From Prolixibacteraceae bacterium (lineage in GTDB: Bacteria > Bacteroidota > Bacteroidia > Bacteroidales > Prolixibacteraceae): DNA of 64,000 nucleotides. A program made the translations under genes and the position numbers. Where the stretch lies: contig JANXYV010000051.1 of NCBI GenBank assembly GCA_025355875.1, forward strand, positions 1 to 64,000, in the 5' to 3' direction. Positions 18,902 to 28,579 of the stretch are shown here, one piece after another. The stretch's first letter is position 1; every line of letters starts with the position of its first letter. The notes below the pieces were generated by a model. That model did no database searches. It was not told the DNA's origin and saw only the letters and a list, made by a program, of their open reading frames with translations.

Positions 18902-18908
18902 TGGCTCC
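18902..18908. other. Putative left attachment site (TGGCTCC)
   Basis: TGGCTCC is identical to the last seven bases (as plus strand) of the tRNA-Asn gene, 37638-37644. It sits just right of a terminator-like hairpin and where base composition turns AT-rich. Seven bases alone can match by chance; context is the main support. Confidence 0.45.
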
Positions 18909-19040
18909 CCTAATGGATGGAAGTTGCAACTTTATAACACTGATTATGACCTAATATCCAGCTCGGTCTTGAACCCTAATATTAGTGCAGAAATCAGGAT
19001 TTGTACCTATCTTAGCTAAATACATAAATTCAAACCGAAA

Positions 19041-19196
19041 ATGGAATCCATCGAATTCATTAACCGATACGAATCATATCTTGACGAAATTTCTCATGGA
19101 GAACTCAAGAGAAAAGCTCAATGGGCGAGTATTTCAATGACTGGAAACTCATGCTTCTTTTGTGCGCATAGCTGCGTTATGAATATTTTAACTTAA
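19041..19196 (+). CDS. Possible small protein with CxxC (51 aa)
   Basis: ATG at 19041 opens a 51-codon frame ending at TAA 19196. The second half reads AQWASISMTGNSCFFCAHSC, similar to QWASYPLIPGNPCPHCAL in a small frame at 28580-28732. The shared Q-W-A-S, G-N and C-x2-C positions suggest a common origin, perhaps the zinc-binding end of a longer gene family. The AATGGGCGA motif is part of the coding sequence here. It may be a fragment and not an expressed gene. Confidence 0.3.
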   Translation: MESIEFINRYESYLDEISHGELKRKAQWASISMTGNSCFFCAHSCVMNILT

Positions 19197-19236
19197 TGGG
19201 CGACTTAAACAAGACCCCAAAATATTCATGCCCATT
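19120..19236. repeat. Boundary repeat unit A (two AATGGGCGA copies plus inverted GCCCATT)
   Basis: AATGGGCGA occurs at 19120-19128 and 19195-19203, and GCCCATT at 19230-19236. An 11-bp inverted repeat (ATGAATATTTT / AAAATATTCAT) is nested around the second copy. The layout recurs at 28593-28730. Confidence 0.5.
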
Positions 19237-19465
19237 GACTCTCCTTTAACTTCCCCATAGCTTCAGACTAGAACTTGATCCCTTTTACATTTAAAATAAA
19301 TGATTTGACTTTAGACTTATATGGAAAGTTCAGGTTTTATAGAAATTAGACTTAAAACCCATTGTAAACAGTTCTTTGTGGAAACGATAATCTTGAATAT
19401 TGGTACGATGAAAAACTCAATCTATTATTTGTTTAATTTGTAAGTAACTTTATCAAAAAAGAACT

Positions 19466-20227
19466 ATGTACAGTGCGGTAATTATTGATGATGAAGAAGA
19501 TGGAATCAATGTTTTGGCTCAACTTCTGAATGATTTCACCTCGATAAAGGTAAAAGTCATGGATACAGCGACTAATCTTGATGATGGGATTCAAATCATT
19601 AAGAATTCCAATCCTGATATTGTTTTTTTAGATATTGACATGCCCGGCAAAAATGGAATGGCAATCTACAATTATTTTAATGAACCCAACTTCAAAATCA
19701 TTTTTGTCACTGCCTATCAACAATACGCAATAGGTGCATTAAACCATTCGGCATCAGGTTATTTACTTAAACCAGTCAGTTTTGTAGATTTACAGAAATT
19801 ACTACAAAAGGTCACAAAAGAACTTATACATGAGCAACAACAAAGAGAGTTGGAAGATCGGTTAAATATTTTGAGTACGGCAGAAATGACCGGTAAAAAT
19901 ATTATTCTTGATGTGGAAAATGGATTCATCATGGAGAATACCAAGAACATAGAGTATTGTTACGCCAATCAATCTTATTCTGTTGTGGTTTTGCATACCA
20001 AAAAAGAAATTGTTGTCACCAAATCTTTAAAGTCACTCCAGGAATTGTTACCTCAAAACCAATTTTACCGTACCCACAAATCGTATTTGGTAAATGTGTT
20101 TTATATCCGTAAATTTTTTAGAGGAAATGAAAGTTATGTGATTCTTAAAAGTGGCATAAAGGTAGCAGTATCAGTTCGGACAAGTGCAATTATTTCGAAC
20201 GACATCAAAAAAATGCTACTCCAGTGA
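19466..20227 (+). CDS. LytTR-type response regulator
   Basis: 253 aa. Receiver domain with acidic pocket IIDDEEDG at residues 7-14 and phospho-acceptor Asp56 in PDIVFLDIDMPG; the switch Lys is in YLLKPVSF. A LytTR DNA-binding domain fills residues 150-253 (YRTHKSYLVNVFYIRKF). Its stop overlaps the start of the sensor kinase gene (GTGA), so the two are translationally coupled and form one two-component system. LytTR regulators bind direct repeats upstream of targets; no target can be named. AT-rich like the rest of the island. Confidence 0.9.
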   Translation: MYSAVIIDDEEDGINVLAQLLNDFTSIKVKVMDTATNLDDGIQIIKNSNPDIVFLDIDMPGKNGMAIYNYFNEPNFKIIFVTAYQQYAIGALNHSASGYLLKPVSFVDLQKLLQKVTKELIHEQQQRELEDRLNILSTAEMTGKNIILDVENGFIMENTKNIEYCYANQSYSVVVLHTKKEIVVTKSLKSLQELLPQNQFYRTHKSYLVNVFYIRKFFRGNESYVILKSGIKVAVSVRTSAIISNDIKKMLLQ

Positions 20228-23200
20228 AAATCGGATATATAAAGTTTATCATCCTACTGATTTGTTTGCCATTGACTATCTTTTCTCAAAGCAAGCCATA
20301 TCTGGTTTTTACAGAAGATGATGGACTCCCAAGCAACGTGGTAAAAAGTATTACAAAAGACAAAGATGGTATTCTATGGATTGGTACAGAAAATGGGTTG
20401 TCGAAATATGACGGACAAAAATTCATTAATATTCAAAAACCTGATGGACTGCCTGGTAGTCGGGTTTGGGCACTTGCTTCCGATCATAAGAACACAATTT
20501 ATGCAGGATGTTACAGAGATGGACTTGCTGTGATCCAAAATGGCAAAGTTGCAAGAACCCTACATGTTAAATCTAAATTTCCGGATTCAATTCGAAGATT
20601 GTATTACAGTGATACTTTTCAAGTCCTATTTGTCGGGACTGATTTTGGAATTTATGTTTTAAAGGATACCACCTTCTTTGACATCCCATATTTAAAGGAT
20701 TCAACAGTTAAATCAAGCATTACTGCAATAATTGAATATAAAAACCAAATATATTTTACTGCTCCTTCTCCTAATACAAACAACGCATCAGGAGTGTATA
20801 AGTTAAGTGTTAACCGGGAAAATCCTTCCTTGTCAAAAGTTGACCGTAGTTTGAATGACAAAAAATTTGGATTTTCCTTAGCCGCCTTAAATGATACATT
20901 ATTTACCAACAATGGCGAGGAAATATATACATATCCAATTCAGAATTTATCTCAGAGAGAAACCATTATTACTGCAAAAGATCATTTTTTACCATGGGTC
21001 TCTAGTGTAATAGGCAACCACGAGATAATTATTGGGGGATTTAATAATGGCACTTACATTGGCGGATTAAGAATGCTGAATACAATTTCAGGGAAACTGG
21101 ATAAAACGGAATATGGGATCAGTAATCAATCAATCAATGACCTATTAAATGATCCTGAATCAGAAATAACATGGCTTTGTTCTGATGAAGGTCTTATTTC
21201 TTTAGTAAATACACCTTTTGAGAGTATAAAATACAAAGACATTAATGGCATTTTAGATATTGAAGAACAAGGTGACTCCCGTTACATTCTATCTAATGAT
21301 GGACTTTTTATCATCAGGGGTGGAAAAATAATTCAAAAGTTCAGCGTTAAAGAAATAGAAAGTGCCGTAATAAAGAAAAGAGACGATCTTTTTAGTCCTG
21401 ATACCACCAATTTTCGTCTCCTTATTAATGTTAGAGTGCCATTTTTAATTAATCGCCTTGCCAAGAATAATAACAAACTTTTTGTAGTTACCAATCATGG
21501 AAGCTTATCAATTCCTGACTTAAAAACATATTATCCATTTGAAACTGAGAAATGTATTTTTGATGATAAGGGAGGCGCTTATATTGTTCCGGATTACAGC
21601 AAACTTCGTTATTTCCCTTCCATACACAAACCTGTTTACAGTTTAATAAAAGGAAGTCAAGGCTATATTTCGGATATTTTGAAGATCATCGGAGTGAATG
21701 ATTTGTTTATTTTCGCATCTTATTTCAATGGTTTATATGCCATCAAAGACGGTCATGTCTATTACCTGAACGAATCGAATTCTGATCTGAACAACTATCT
21801 GACTGGTATTGATGCCGATAGCAACGGTGAAATATGGTGTACTACAATTGAAGGCAATCTGTTTAATATTGGCTTCGAAGACAAATTGTATATTAAACGA
21901 AAACTGAACAAACAGAACTCAAGTATCATTGGAAGCTCCTATAAGTGGATAAAATTCAATGAGGATAATTTATATATTGGAACAAATAAAGGTCTAAACA
22001 TCATTCCACTCACTCAATTGCGAAAGGATAGATCCGATTCGGTTCAATTTTTTAACAAGTCTAATGGGTATGATTTTATTTCGGCTGATTTTCCATTTAC
22101 TGACAGCAAAGGAAATGTTTATGTGAGGGCTTTGGACATGCTTATCAAAATAAACAACATTACCATTCCCCAAAATACACCCAAACTAATCGTTGAAAAC
22201 ATCATGTTTAACAATTCGCCTGCAAACATCGAAATGCTGGCCGATCAAACCTTGCCTTCATCAACTGAAAGAATTAACATTGATTTTTTACTCGTCAAAT
22301 ACCCGACTTCTAAAAATACAAGCTATCGTTACTGTGTAAATGATGGGATATGGAATGATGGTGGCAAACTAATTTTTGAATCCGTTAAACCCGGAAACTA
22401 TAAGATAGAACTTGAGGCAAAAGACATTGAAACAGGTAGAATATATACAAAATCGATCCGGTTTCAGATTAGTTTGCCATTACAACAAAGATGGTGGTTC
22501 ATCACTTTAATGATTTCAATCTTTTTATTAATCGCATGGTTTATTTTTAAACTACGGGTGAACGCTGTTAAAAAACAGCATCATGAGAAGTATCGGTTAT
22601 TAAGGGAAAATTCGGAATTACAAATTCGGTCGCTTCAGGTACAAATGAATCCTCACTTCATCTTTAATATCCTCAATTCTATTCAGAGCCTTATCATGCA
22701 AAGTAAAACCAAAGATGCCTTGCAATACCTTGGATCTCTGGGTAGCATAATCCGCATGAACCTTGAGAATGTATCGGAAGAATACATTCCTATTGAAGAT
22801 GAAATCCGATTCCTGAAAAAATATATCGAGGTTGAAGAACTCCGATTCAAAAGGAAGTTCCAAATAGAATTGAAAAATGATGTACCAAATATGAACCTAC
22901 TGGTGCCGCCTATGCTCATACAGCCCATCATCGAGAATGCCATTAAACATGGTGTTAGAGGTATGGATAATGGTTTAGTTATAGCTAGTTTCGGAATTGA
23001 AAATGAAAAACTTATTGTTACAGTTGAAGATAATGGAATCGGAAGAGTTGCTTCAAATCAAAATAAAATTCAACAACATTTGAGCAAAGGTCAGGGATTA
23101 ATTGAAAAGAGGTTGAAATTGCTGAATGAAAAAAACAAAACGACTACAAATTCAATTACCATAACCGATTTGGTAGAAAATGGCCATCCAGCCGGAACAA

Positions 23201-23238
23201 AAGTTATAATAACCTTAGAGGTCATTTGGGCGACTTAG
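20224..23238 (+). CDS. Sensor histidine kinase with two-component propeller (LytS-like kinase core)
   Basis: 1004 aa, GTG start overlapping the regulator stop. A signal peptide (FIILLICLPLTIFSQ) leads into a periplasmic beta-propeller with repeats of the type DGLPSNVVKSI/DGILWIGTENGLSKYDG, then a Y_Y_Y-type Ig-like domain, a transmembrane helix near 756 (WWFITLMISIFLLIAWFIF), and a His_kinase domain with LQVQMNPHFIFNILNSIQ near 807. The ATPase shows PPMLIQPIIENAIKHGV near 904 and VEDNGIGR near 932. It ends in EVIWAT, whose codons form the TTTGGGCGA boundary motif, so the last residues could derive from a junction. The sensed signal is unknown; many propeller sensors in Bacteroidota sense oligosaccharides. 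Confidence 0.9.
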   Translation: MKIGYIKFIILLICLPLTIFSQSKPYLVFTEDDGLPSNVVKSITKDKDGILWIGTENGLSKYDGQKFINIQKPDGLPGSRVWALASDHKNTIYAGCYRDGLAVIQNGKVARTLHVKSKFPDSIRRLYYSDTFQVLFVGTDFGIYVLKDTTFFDIPYLKDSTVKSSITAIIEYKNQIYFTAPSPNTNNASGVYKLSVNRENPSLSKVDRSLNDKKFGFSLAALNDTLFTNNGEEIYTYPIQNLSQRETIITAKDHFLPWVSSVIGNHEIIIGGFNNGTYIGGLRMLNTISGKLDKTEYGISNQSINDLLNDPESEITWLCSDEGLISLVNTPFESIKYKDINGILDIEEQGDSRYILSNDGLFIIRGGKIIQKFSVKEIESAVIKKRDDLFSPDTTNFRLLINVRVPFLINRLAKNNNKLFVVTNHGSLSIPDLKTYYPFETEKCIFDDKGGAYIVPDYSKLRYFPSIHKPVYSLIKGSQGYISDILKIIGVNDLFIFASYFNGLYAIKDGHVYYLNESNSDLNNYLTGIDADSNGEIWCTTIEGNLFNIGFEDKLYIKRKLNKQNSSIIGSSYKWIKFNEDNLYIGTNKGLNIIPLTQLRKDRSDSVQFFNKSNGYDFISADFPFTDSKGNVYVRALDMLIKINNITIPQNTPKLIVENIMFNNSPANIEMLADQTLPSSTERINIDFLLVKYPTSKNTSYRYCVNDGIWNDGGKLIFESVKPGNYKIELEAKDIETGRIYTKSIRFQISLPLQQRWWFITLMISIFLLIAWFIFKLRVNAVKKQHHEKYRLLRENSELQIRSLQVQMNPHFIFNILNSIQSLIMQSKTKDALQYLGSLGSIIRMNLENVSEEYIPIEDEIRFLKKYIEVEELRFKRKFQIELKNDVPNMNLLVPPMLIQPIIENAIKHGVRGMDNGLVIASFGIENEKLIVTVEDNGIGRVASNQNKIQQHLSKGQGLIEKRLKLLNEKNKTTTNSITITDLVENGHPAGTKVIITLEVIWAT
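23225..23233 (+). repeat. Boundary motif copy (TTTGGGCGA)
   Basis: One-base variant of AATGGGCGA-type motif overlapping the last codons and stop of the sensor kinase gene. A small palindrome (TTGCAGTGCAA) follows about 17 nt downstream. Confidence 0.35.
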
Positions 23239-23436
23239 GTTTCTTGCAGTGCAATATCTTCCCAACTAGACATGTTACGTTTATCCCCAATATCCATACG
23301 TTAAAAAAGTGGATTTAACTGAATGAAATGTAACTGTTAAGTTCGTTTCCAAAAGAATTCAAATGTTGTGGAATTCAAAGTTTACTCCTGTTAATCTCAC
23401 AAATTTGACCTCAAACGAATTATTAACAATATTGTC

Positions 23437-25623
23437 ATGAGAAAAATTCTTTCGACTCAACAAATCACTTCTTCATTCCTGAATAGTAAATCTTATAAAT
23501 CTCTTCTAATTGGATTAGCATTTTTGGGATTATTTACAACATCTTGTTCATCATTATTTTATCAAAATCGTTCTCTGAACAATAGTGTATTAATTACCTC
23601 AAATGTTGAAGATTTTTACATAGAATTTCCATTATTAAATGAAAAAACAAACAAATACAGCGGTTCCTTAACTGCATCATCAGGGAGATTAAATTACCAA
23701 CTTCCTAAACTAAAAAAACAGTATCAAACAATAGATATAAAGCATCCTAATTATGAAACCAAAAGAGTAAAATTAGACAAAGTTGTTCGTCCAGGAGCAT
23801 TAGCCATGGATATAGGATTAAGCATATGGACGTTTGGACTTCCTTTAATTATTGATCCTTTCAGAAGCGACTTTTACAAATTAACGAAGAATTCAAAAGA
23901 GAAAAACCTGAATTTGGATTTCAATCAGTCATTTATGGAACATGAATATCTCTTAATTCATAAATCCAAGGATCCACTTGTTTATATCAATTATATCCAG
24001 AAATACCCGAAATCAAAGATACTTCAACAGGTATATGATAAAAAAGATTCGTTAGAATTATCCATCGCACTATCTCAAAATCAAGAAAAAGCAATTGATG
24101 ATTTTATTTCGACTCATCCAAGATCAACCTACTTAATAGAAGCACAAAAAATTAAAGATGAATTGGAACAGGCAAGATTGGCCTTTGATCTGGCAAAGAC
24201 GGCAAATAATGTTAATTCATACGAAGGTTTTTTATTGAAATTTCCAAAATCACTTTTCAACATAGATGCACATGTTAGTTTAATTAATGCTGCCGAGAAA
24301 ATGGTTTTGTCTTCTAATAATTCAGGTCACATAGTCCAATATATAAACAACTATTTATATAAGTACAAGGATTTTTTGAGGGATGACAGTTTTTCGGATA
24401 AAAACAAATATGTAATGTCAGAACTTCAGAAGCAAATAATTAAGGAACATCCAAGGACAGATTATGCAGGGTATAGTGAATTCTGGAAACGTTTTCAGGA
24501 GGTTGATAATGAACTTACTCAGAGTTCTGACTTTTCACCTTTTGGAAGGACTTACAAACAGAGCATCTCGAATCTATTATTTGCGTCTTTGAAAGAATGT
24601 ACTTCTGAAAGTAAATACAACGAATTAAAGCAGAGCATTCTAAATGACTTTCCAGGTTTATATTCCGGGAGCATCCTGATATACGAGATACTCGATAATT
24701 CAAATAAAAAAGAAGGTTCAATCACACTTTATAACTCCAATTATCTTCAGTATAGTAGCATACAGAATATCAGCAAAACTAAGGTTAGAAATTCGAATAA
24801 TAGAATTGCTAAATACTCACTAAGTGACAGTTATAATTACAAAGGCGTAATGTTTGGAAATTTCCAAAACGTCACGTTAGAAAAGTTAAACTTCAAAGAG
24901 AATGAATTAGATGCACCTCAAGAAGCATTTTCATCATCTGAAATCATCTACAAAGTTGTTTTTGAGAACCAACATGCCAAAGAGGAGAATTTTTATCAAA
25001 ATGGCAAATTGGTTGTAACAAACTCTATGAATGAAAATAATACAATAAAATATACCTACGAATTTGATAACGGTAGAAATATCACTTTTGAAAACCTAGA
25101 TAAGAAAATTAAGGAAACTGACCAATTATTAAAAGAAAAGAAATACCAAGAGGCACTTGACAGTTATAATGAATTATCCAAAAATAACTTTCCAAGCGAC
25201 ATCGAAGCAAATATTAAATTAAGAGATCGGATTACAAAATGTGAAACTGCAAATAATGAACAAGTTCGAATTGCAGAGGAAAAAAAGAAACAAGCAATAG
25301 AAAGTTATGTCTTTTCTGTTACTGGAAATTACATTTCTAAGGATTATGAAGGGCCAATCACTTTAAATGGACTATATTTATATATAATACTTAATAAAAA
25401 AAATGTTATACTAATGGCAATGGGTCGGAGCTTTTCTGAAGCTTTCTCAGATGCAGCGAATGGTATGAGGTCAGGTCGAATAAAAAGTGGCTCTTATACC
25501 TATGATCAAAATTATATTAGCGTTACATGGAGGGATGGTAGCAAAGTGAGATGGCAAGATGGTGGTTTAGGGACTATACGGTGTGGAAATGGTATTACGT
25601 TAGAATTAATAGATGAGCAATAA
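23437..25623 (+). CDS. Large lipoprotein with TPR-like repeats, function unknown
   Basis: 728 aa. The lipobox LGLFTTSC is near residue 37, giving a lipid-anchored protein. After a beta-rich segment there are at least three helical repeats of about 35 residues with a Y/F...KYPKS or THPRS core (YIQKYPKSKILQQVYDKKD, FISTHPRSTYLIEAQKI, FLLKFPKSLFNIDAH), resembling tetratricopeptide repeats. The C-terminal third has a toast-rack-like part (YQNGKLVVTNS) and a final small domain. I do not recognise a named family. It is followed after 46 bp by a secreted protein gene, probably one operon. Confidence 0.65.
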   Translation: MRKILSTQQITSSFLNSKSYKSLLIGLAFLGLFTTSCSSLFYQNRSLNNSVLITSNVEDFYIEFPLLNEKTNKYSGSLTASSGRLNYQLPKLKKQYQTIDIKHPNYETKRVKLDKVVRPGALAMDIGLSIWTFGLPLIIDPFRSDFYKLTKNSKEKNLNLDFNQSFMEHEYLLIHKSKDPLVYINYIQKYPKSKILQQVYDKKDSLELSIALSQNQEKAIDDFISTHPRSTYLIEAQKIKDELEQARLAFDLAKTANNVNSYEGFLLKFPKSLFNIDAHVSLINAAEKMVLSSNNSGHIVQYINNYLYKYKDFLRDDSFSDKNKYVMSELQKQIIKEHPRTDYAGYSEFWKRFQEVDNELTQSSDFSPFGRTYKQSISNLLFASLKECTSESKYNELKQSILNDFPGLYSGSILIYEILDNSNKKEGSITLYNSNYLQYSSIQNISKTKVRNSNNRIAKYSLSDSYNYKGVMFGNFQNVTLEKLNFKENELDAPQEAFSSSEIIYKVVFENQHAKEENFYQNGKLVVTNSMNENNTIKYTYEFDNGRNITFENLDKKIKETDQLLKEKKYQEALDSYNELSKNNFPSDIEANIKLRDRITKCETANNEQVRIAEEKKKQAIESYVFSVTGNYISKDYEGPITLNGLYLYIILNKKNVILMAMGRSFSEAFSDAANGMRSGRIKSGSYTYDQNYISVTWRDGSKVRWQDGGLGTIRCGNGITLELIDEQ

Positions 25624-25669
25624 AGAATGAGTTATTTTCTTTTATGAAAACAACATGTTAAATTAACCT

Positions 25670-26455
25670 ATGAAAAATTTATCTCTAATCTGCACTTTAT
25701 TCCTTTCTTCATTATTTGTACTATATGATGGAGGTGTTGAAGCAACGAATTTAAAAAACAAATTAAATTCAGAGAATAATTCATTGGATGGTAAAATCCA
25801 TACATTTTGTTGGAATGATGTTTCAATACAATTTATTGATGGAGGAAATGCTACCATGACAAGATATGGGTCAAATGGTTCACTTATAAAACAATTCACA
25901 GGGTCATGGAATGAGTATGGATCTCCTACCGATTTGCCCGGCCAAACAATAAAGGCATCATTTAATGGATCTGAGTTTAGTTATACTCTGATATACGATG
26001 GATTTGGGAAACCATCAGTTTTGATAGATGGACAAGGAAGAAGGTATGAATTATGTAATGTGAGAGTCAGTCATGGACTAAACAATTCAGTTCATTCAAA
26101 CAATCCATTGGTGGGTAGTTATTCATTACCAAAGCGAGGGTTAAAGATAACTGTAACCGAAAGGAACGGAAAACTAATTGCAAAGATTACTAGAAATGGG
26201 AAACTTATAACGCGGAATACCTCTTGTGGTATTGTCTCAGAGTTTATTGAAACTGAAAGACGCGGAAGTTCAGATGACTATGCTGCTGATTTGTGCCTAT
26301 ATAATCCAGAGTGTGAAAAACCGATACATGAATATTTTATTGAAATTGATAATCTTAACGATTTATTTGATAAAGCTCATTATATGGTATTTGATACATC
26401 ATTGTGCAAAGAAATTTCAGAAACCAGTTTTAGAGATGTCTTAAAAAAGTTTTAA
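25670..26455 (+). CDS. Secreted protein of unknown function
   Basis: 261 aa. N-terminal signal peptide (NLSLICTLFLSSLFVLYDGG). The mature part has repeated short beta-strand-like segments (VSIQFIDGGNATMTRYGSNG, FSYTLIYDGFGKPSVLID) and three cysteines in the C-terminal third (CGIV, DLCLYNPECE). No family is recognised. AT-rich codon use matches the preceding lipoprotein, 46 bp away, and the two probably act together in the envelope. Confidence 0.6.
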   Translation: MKNLSLICTLFLSSLFVLYDGGVEATNLKNKLNSENNSLDGKIHTFCWNDVSIQFIDGGNATMTRYGSNGSLIKQFTGSWNEYGSPTDLPGQTIKASFNGSEFSYTLIYDGFGKPSVLIDGQGRRYELCNVRVSHGLNNSVHSNNPLVGSYSLPKRGLKITVTERNGKLIAKITRNGKLITRNTSCGIVSEFIETERRGSSDDYAADLCLYNPECEKPIHEYFIEIDNLNDLFDKAHYMVFDTSLCKEISETSFRDVLKKF

Positions 26456-26540
26456 GAGTTTCAATTATTCTGGAACTAAATGTTTAAGAATCTCCTCAAT
26501 CCTGGTATTTTCTGAAAAGGTTCGCCTTTTTCCCAAAATC

Positions 26541-26549
26541 ATTGGGCAA
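26541..26549 (+). repeat. Boundary motif copy (ATTGGGCAA)
   Basis: Degenerate copy of the AATGGGCGA motif, followed about 27 nt later by a hairpin (CGCTCA-ATA-TGAGCG). It lies just upstream of the next gene and makes a misleading TTG start possible. Confidence 0.3.
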
Positions 26550-26580
26550 CTCCATGATAAAGCGTTACATTGCGCTCAAT

Positions 26581-27171
26581 ATGAGCGTATTGATAATTCA
26601 TCCACAGGATCCATCAACAAATTTCCTGAAACCTATTTATGCCACAATCCAAAATAAAACCGTAATAACAGGTGGTATTTCAAAAACCGAATTGAAGGAA
26701 CTGATTAGAAATCATGACAGGATTATAATGTTAGGACATGGCACTCCCAACGGACTACTTTCAGTTGGTCAGTTTCCAATTGTTAGTTCATATGTTATAG
26801 ACTCTTCGTTTTCTGAATTACTTTCCACAAAGACAGACAATATTTACATTTGGTGTCATGCGAATTTCTTTGTCAATGAACACCGACTAAAAGGATTTTT
26901 TTCAGGCATGTTTATTAGTGAAAGTGACGAAACCTTTTACTGTGACTTGTGGGATGTTGATTTAAAGGTAATTGAAGAATCAAATAAATCATTCGTTTCA
27001 GCAGTTGCAAAATATATAGACGAACCTTTACATATATTGTACAAAAATGTAATCAACGAATACGGTGTATTGGAAAAAACGAATCCGATTGCAAAGTATA
27101 ACATGGAGCGGTTGTATTTTAATGACCAAAAGGTGAATTCATTCAACCTTAGATATGGATGTAGAACATAA
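26581..27171 (+). CDS. Possible caspase-like protein (His-Cys dyad), function unknown
   Basis: 196 aa from ATG at 26581. Earlier starts (TTG 26542 and ATG 26554) are inside the boundary motif and hairpin region and add no conserved-looking sequence. His53 lies in DRIIMLGHGTPNG and Cys92 in NIYIWCHANFF, each after a hydrophobic strand, which is the spacing style of clan CD (caspase/CHAT-like) peptidases with a GHG box. This is a pattern reading, not a recognised family; the protein is shorter than a typical caspase domain. It converges on the resolvase gene with only 4 bp between the stops. Confidence 0.55.
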   Translation: MSVLIIHPQDPSTNFLKPIYATIQNKTVITGGISKTELKELIRNHDRIIMLGHGTPNGLLSVGQFPIVSSYVIDSSFSELLSTKTDNIYIWCHANFFVNEHRLKGFFSGMFISESDETFYCDLWDVDLKVIEESNKSFVSAVAKYIDEPLHILYKNVINEYGVLEKTNPIAKYNMERLYFNDQKVNSFNLRYGCRT

Positions 27172-27175
27172 AGGT

Positions 27176-27796
27176 TTATCCAGTTATCAAAAGTCCATGT
27201 TTGACTCCCATTTTTTTGACCTTCATTACTGTTCGTGTGGAGACCCCAGATACTTTACTTGTTTCCCGGACTGTCAACCCTCTTTTCAAGGATTTAATCA
27301 CACTTACACTCAATTCCTTTTTAAGAAAATTCATCTCAGATTCATTTGATCCGGTAGGTCTTCCTAAAACGCCACCTTTTTGGACATAGACCTGACGGCC
27401 AACGGTAGTGCGTTCTTTAATATTTTCCAGCTCCATTTCGTAAAGAGAGGACATCACTGAACTAATCATCTTCCAAATCGGATTCTTTTTCCCATTAGGT
27501 CGAGATTGAAGACCGATATTTCTAACCACTACATTAACACCTTTTTCTTCTAGCCATTCCAGAGTACGAATTACGTCGCCTGTATTTCTCCCGATTCTTG
27601 AAAATTCTTCCAAACAGACAGATTCAACCAAACCGTCTTCAACTAATTTCGTGAGTTCTTTTCCTTTCGGGCGATCCTTAAAACTAACTGAGCCAGAAAC
27701 CTTATCCATCAGAACAAGATCATATACCTCTTTATCCATTGAAAACCGGTCCCCAGTCTGCTGAATGGTCGAAACGCGATTGTATTTTACTTTCAT
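27176..27796 (-). CDS. Serine resolvase/invertase family recombinase
   Basis: 206 aa. Catalytic Ser9 in VKYNRVSTIQQ; the active-site Arg region EEFSRIGRNTGDVIRTLEWL is intact. The C-terminal helix-turn-helix reads LTVRETSKVSGVSTRTVMKV. It is the small resolvase/invertase class, so it acts on a local site pair (resolution or inversion). Upstream (27821-27835) is a near-palindrome AAAAGTAATACTTTT that could be an operator or binding site. Its partner element is not evident, but it lies among the repeated boundary motifs. Confidence 0.85.
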   Translation of the reverse strand: MKVKYNRVSTIQQTGDRFSMDKEVYDLVLMDKVSGSVSFKDRPKGKELTKLVEDGLVESVCLEEFSRIGRNTGDVIRTLEWLEEKGVNVVVRNIGLQSRPNGKKNPIWKMISSVMSSLYEMELENIKERTTVGRQVYVQKGGVLGRPTGSNESEMNFLKKELSVSVIKSLKRGLTVRETSKVSGVSTRTVMKVKKMGVKHGLLITG

Positions 27797-28014
27797 TTGT
27801 ATTATTTTAATTCATACAATAAAAGTAATACTTTTTTACTAAAATGCAGCATTTTACGGGGTAAAAGATCAAATTATCTGCACCACTTTTATTCTTGATT
27901 ATTTGTAAAGCAGCCTGTTAGCTAATTTCGAAATCTTCAATCGTTATCGACTCTTTATAACGCGAAAATTGATTTTACATGTTACATTAGCCCGACTACA
28001 TTTAAAAATGGACT

Positions 28015-28551
28015 ATGGGAAAGACTGATGATTTATTTAGAAATGCGTTTGAAAAGACCTTATTGGAACATGGCTTTTCACAAACGAACAACATGGAGAA
28101 TATTTACCAATTGTCATGGAATAATAATCCCGACCAAGTTGTTACAGCACAATTTTTAGTGTCAGAACCTATTGACGAATTAATTCACGGTAGTCACAAC
28201 GGCAATAAAATACAAGCAATCGGTTACTTCAAATTCAGATTACCCCCTCCGGGGGTTTCAGAACCGGAAATCTTCATTTTCGGTTTCCATAATCTACCAA
28301 ATGATTGTGTGGAATTTATAATCATTCCAACTAATGAGATGAAAAGGAGACTTCGATCAAGAAATCGGTCTAAAAATGAAGATCAGATAATTGAGTTACA
28401 ATTTTGGCTTATGAATGACAACACTGTTTTTCAGACAAAGGATTTTTCCGGGGAAGGGGAATGGTGGTTAATCAATGGGCGGATGGCAGAAGATACGGAT
28501 TTGGACTATTCGGAGTTTCTCAATAATTGGGATGGAATGAAAATGACATGA
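28015..28551 (+). CDS. Hypothetical protein
   Basis: 178 aa, soluble, no signal. It starts MGKTDDLFRNAFEKTLLEHG; the next gene on the opposite strand, once repaired, also starts MGKKDD, which may be coincidence. The middle contains a C/G palindrome (positions 28243-28255) that encodes LPPPG. Acidic C-terminus. No family recognised. Tryptophan- and charge-rich composition suggests a folded cytoplasmic protein. A small frame begins 28 bp after its stop. Confidence 0.55.
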   Translation: MGKTDDLFRNAFEKTLLEHGFSQTNNMENIYQLSWNNNPDQVVTAQFLVSEPIDELIHGSHNGNKIQAIGYFKFRLPPPGVSEPEIFIFGFHNLPNDCVEFIIIPTNEMKRRLRSRNRSKNEDQIIELQFWLMNDNTVFQTKDFSGEGEWWLINGRMAEDTDLDYSEFLNNWDGMKMT

Positions 28552-28579
28552 GTTATCTCCACCAGGAAAATTCCGGGAC

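Noticed and set aside
26542-26580. TTG start for the caspase-like gene
   Set aside because: The TTG is part of the boundary motif and the added residues pass through a hairpin; ATG 26581 begins the protein-like sequence.
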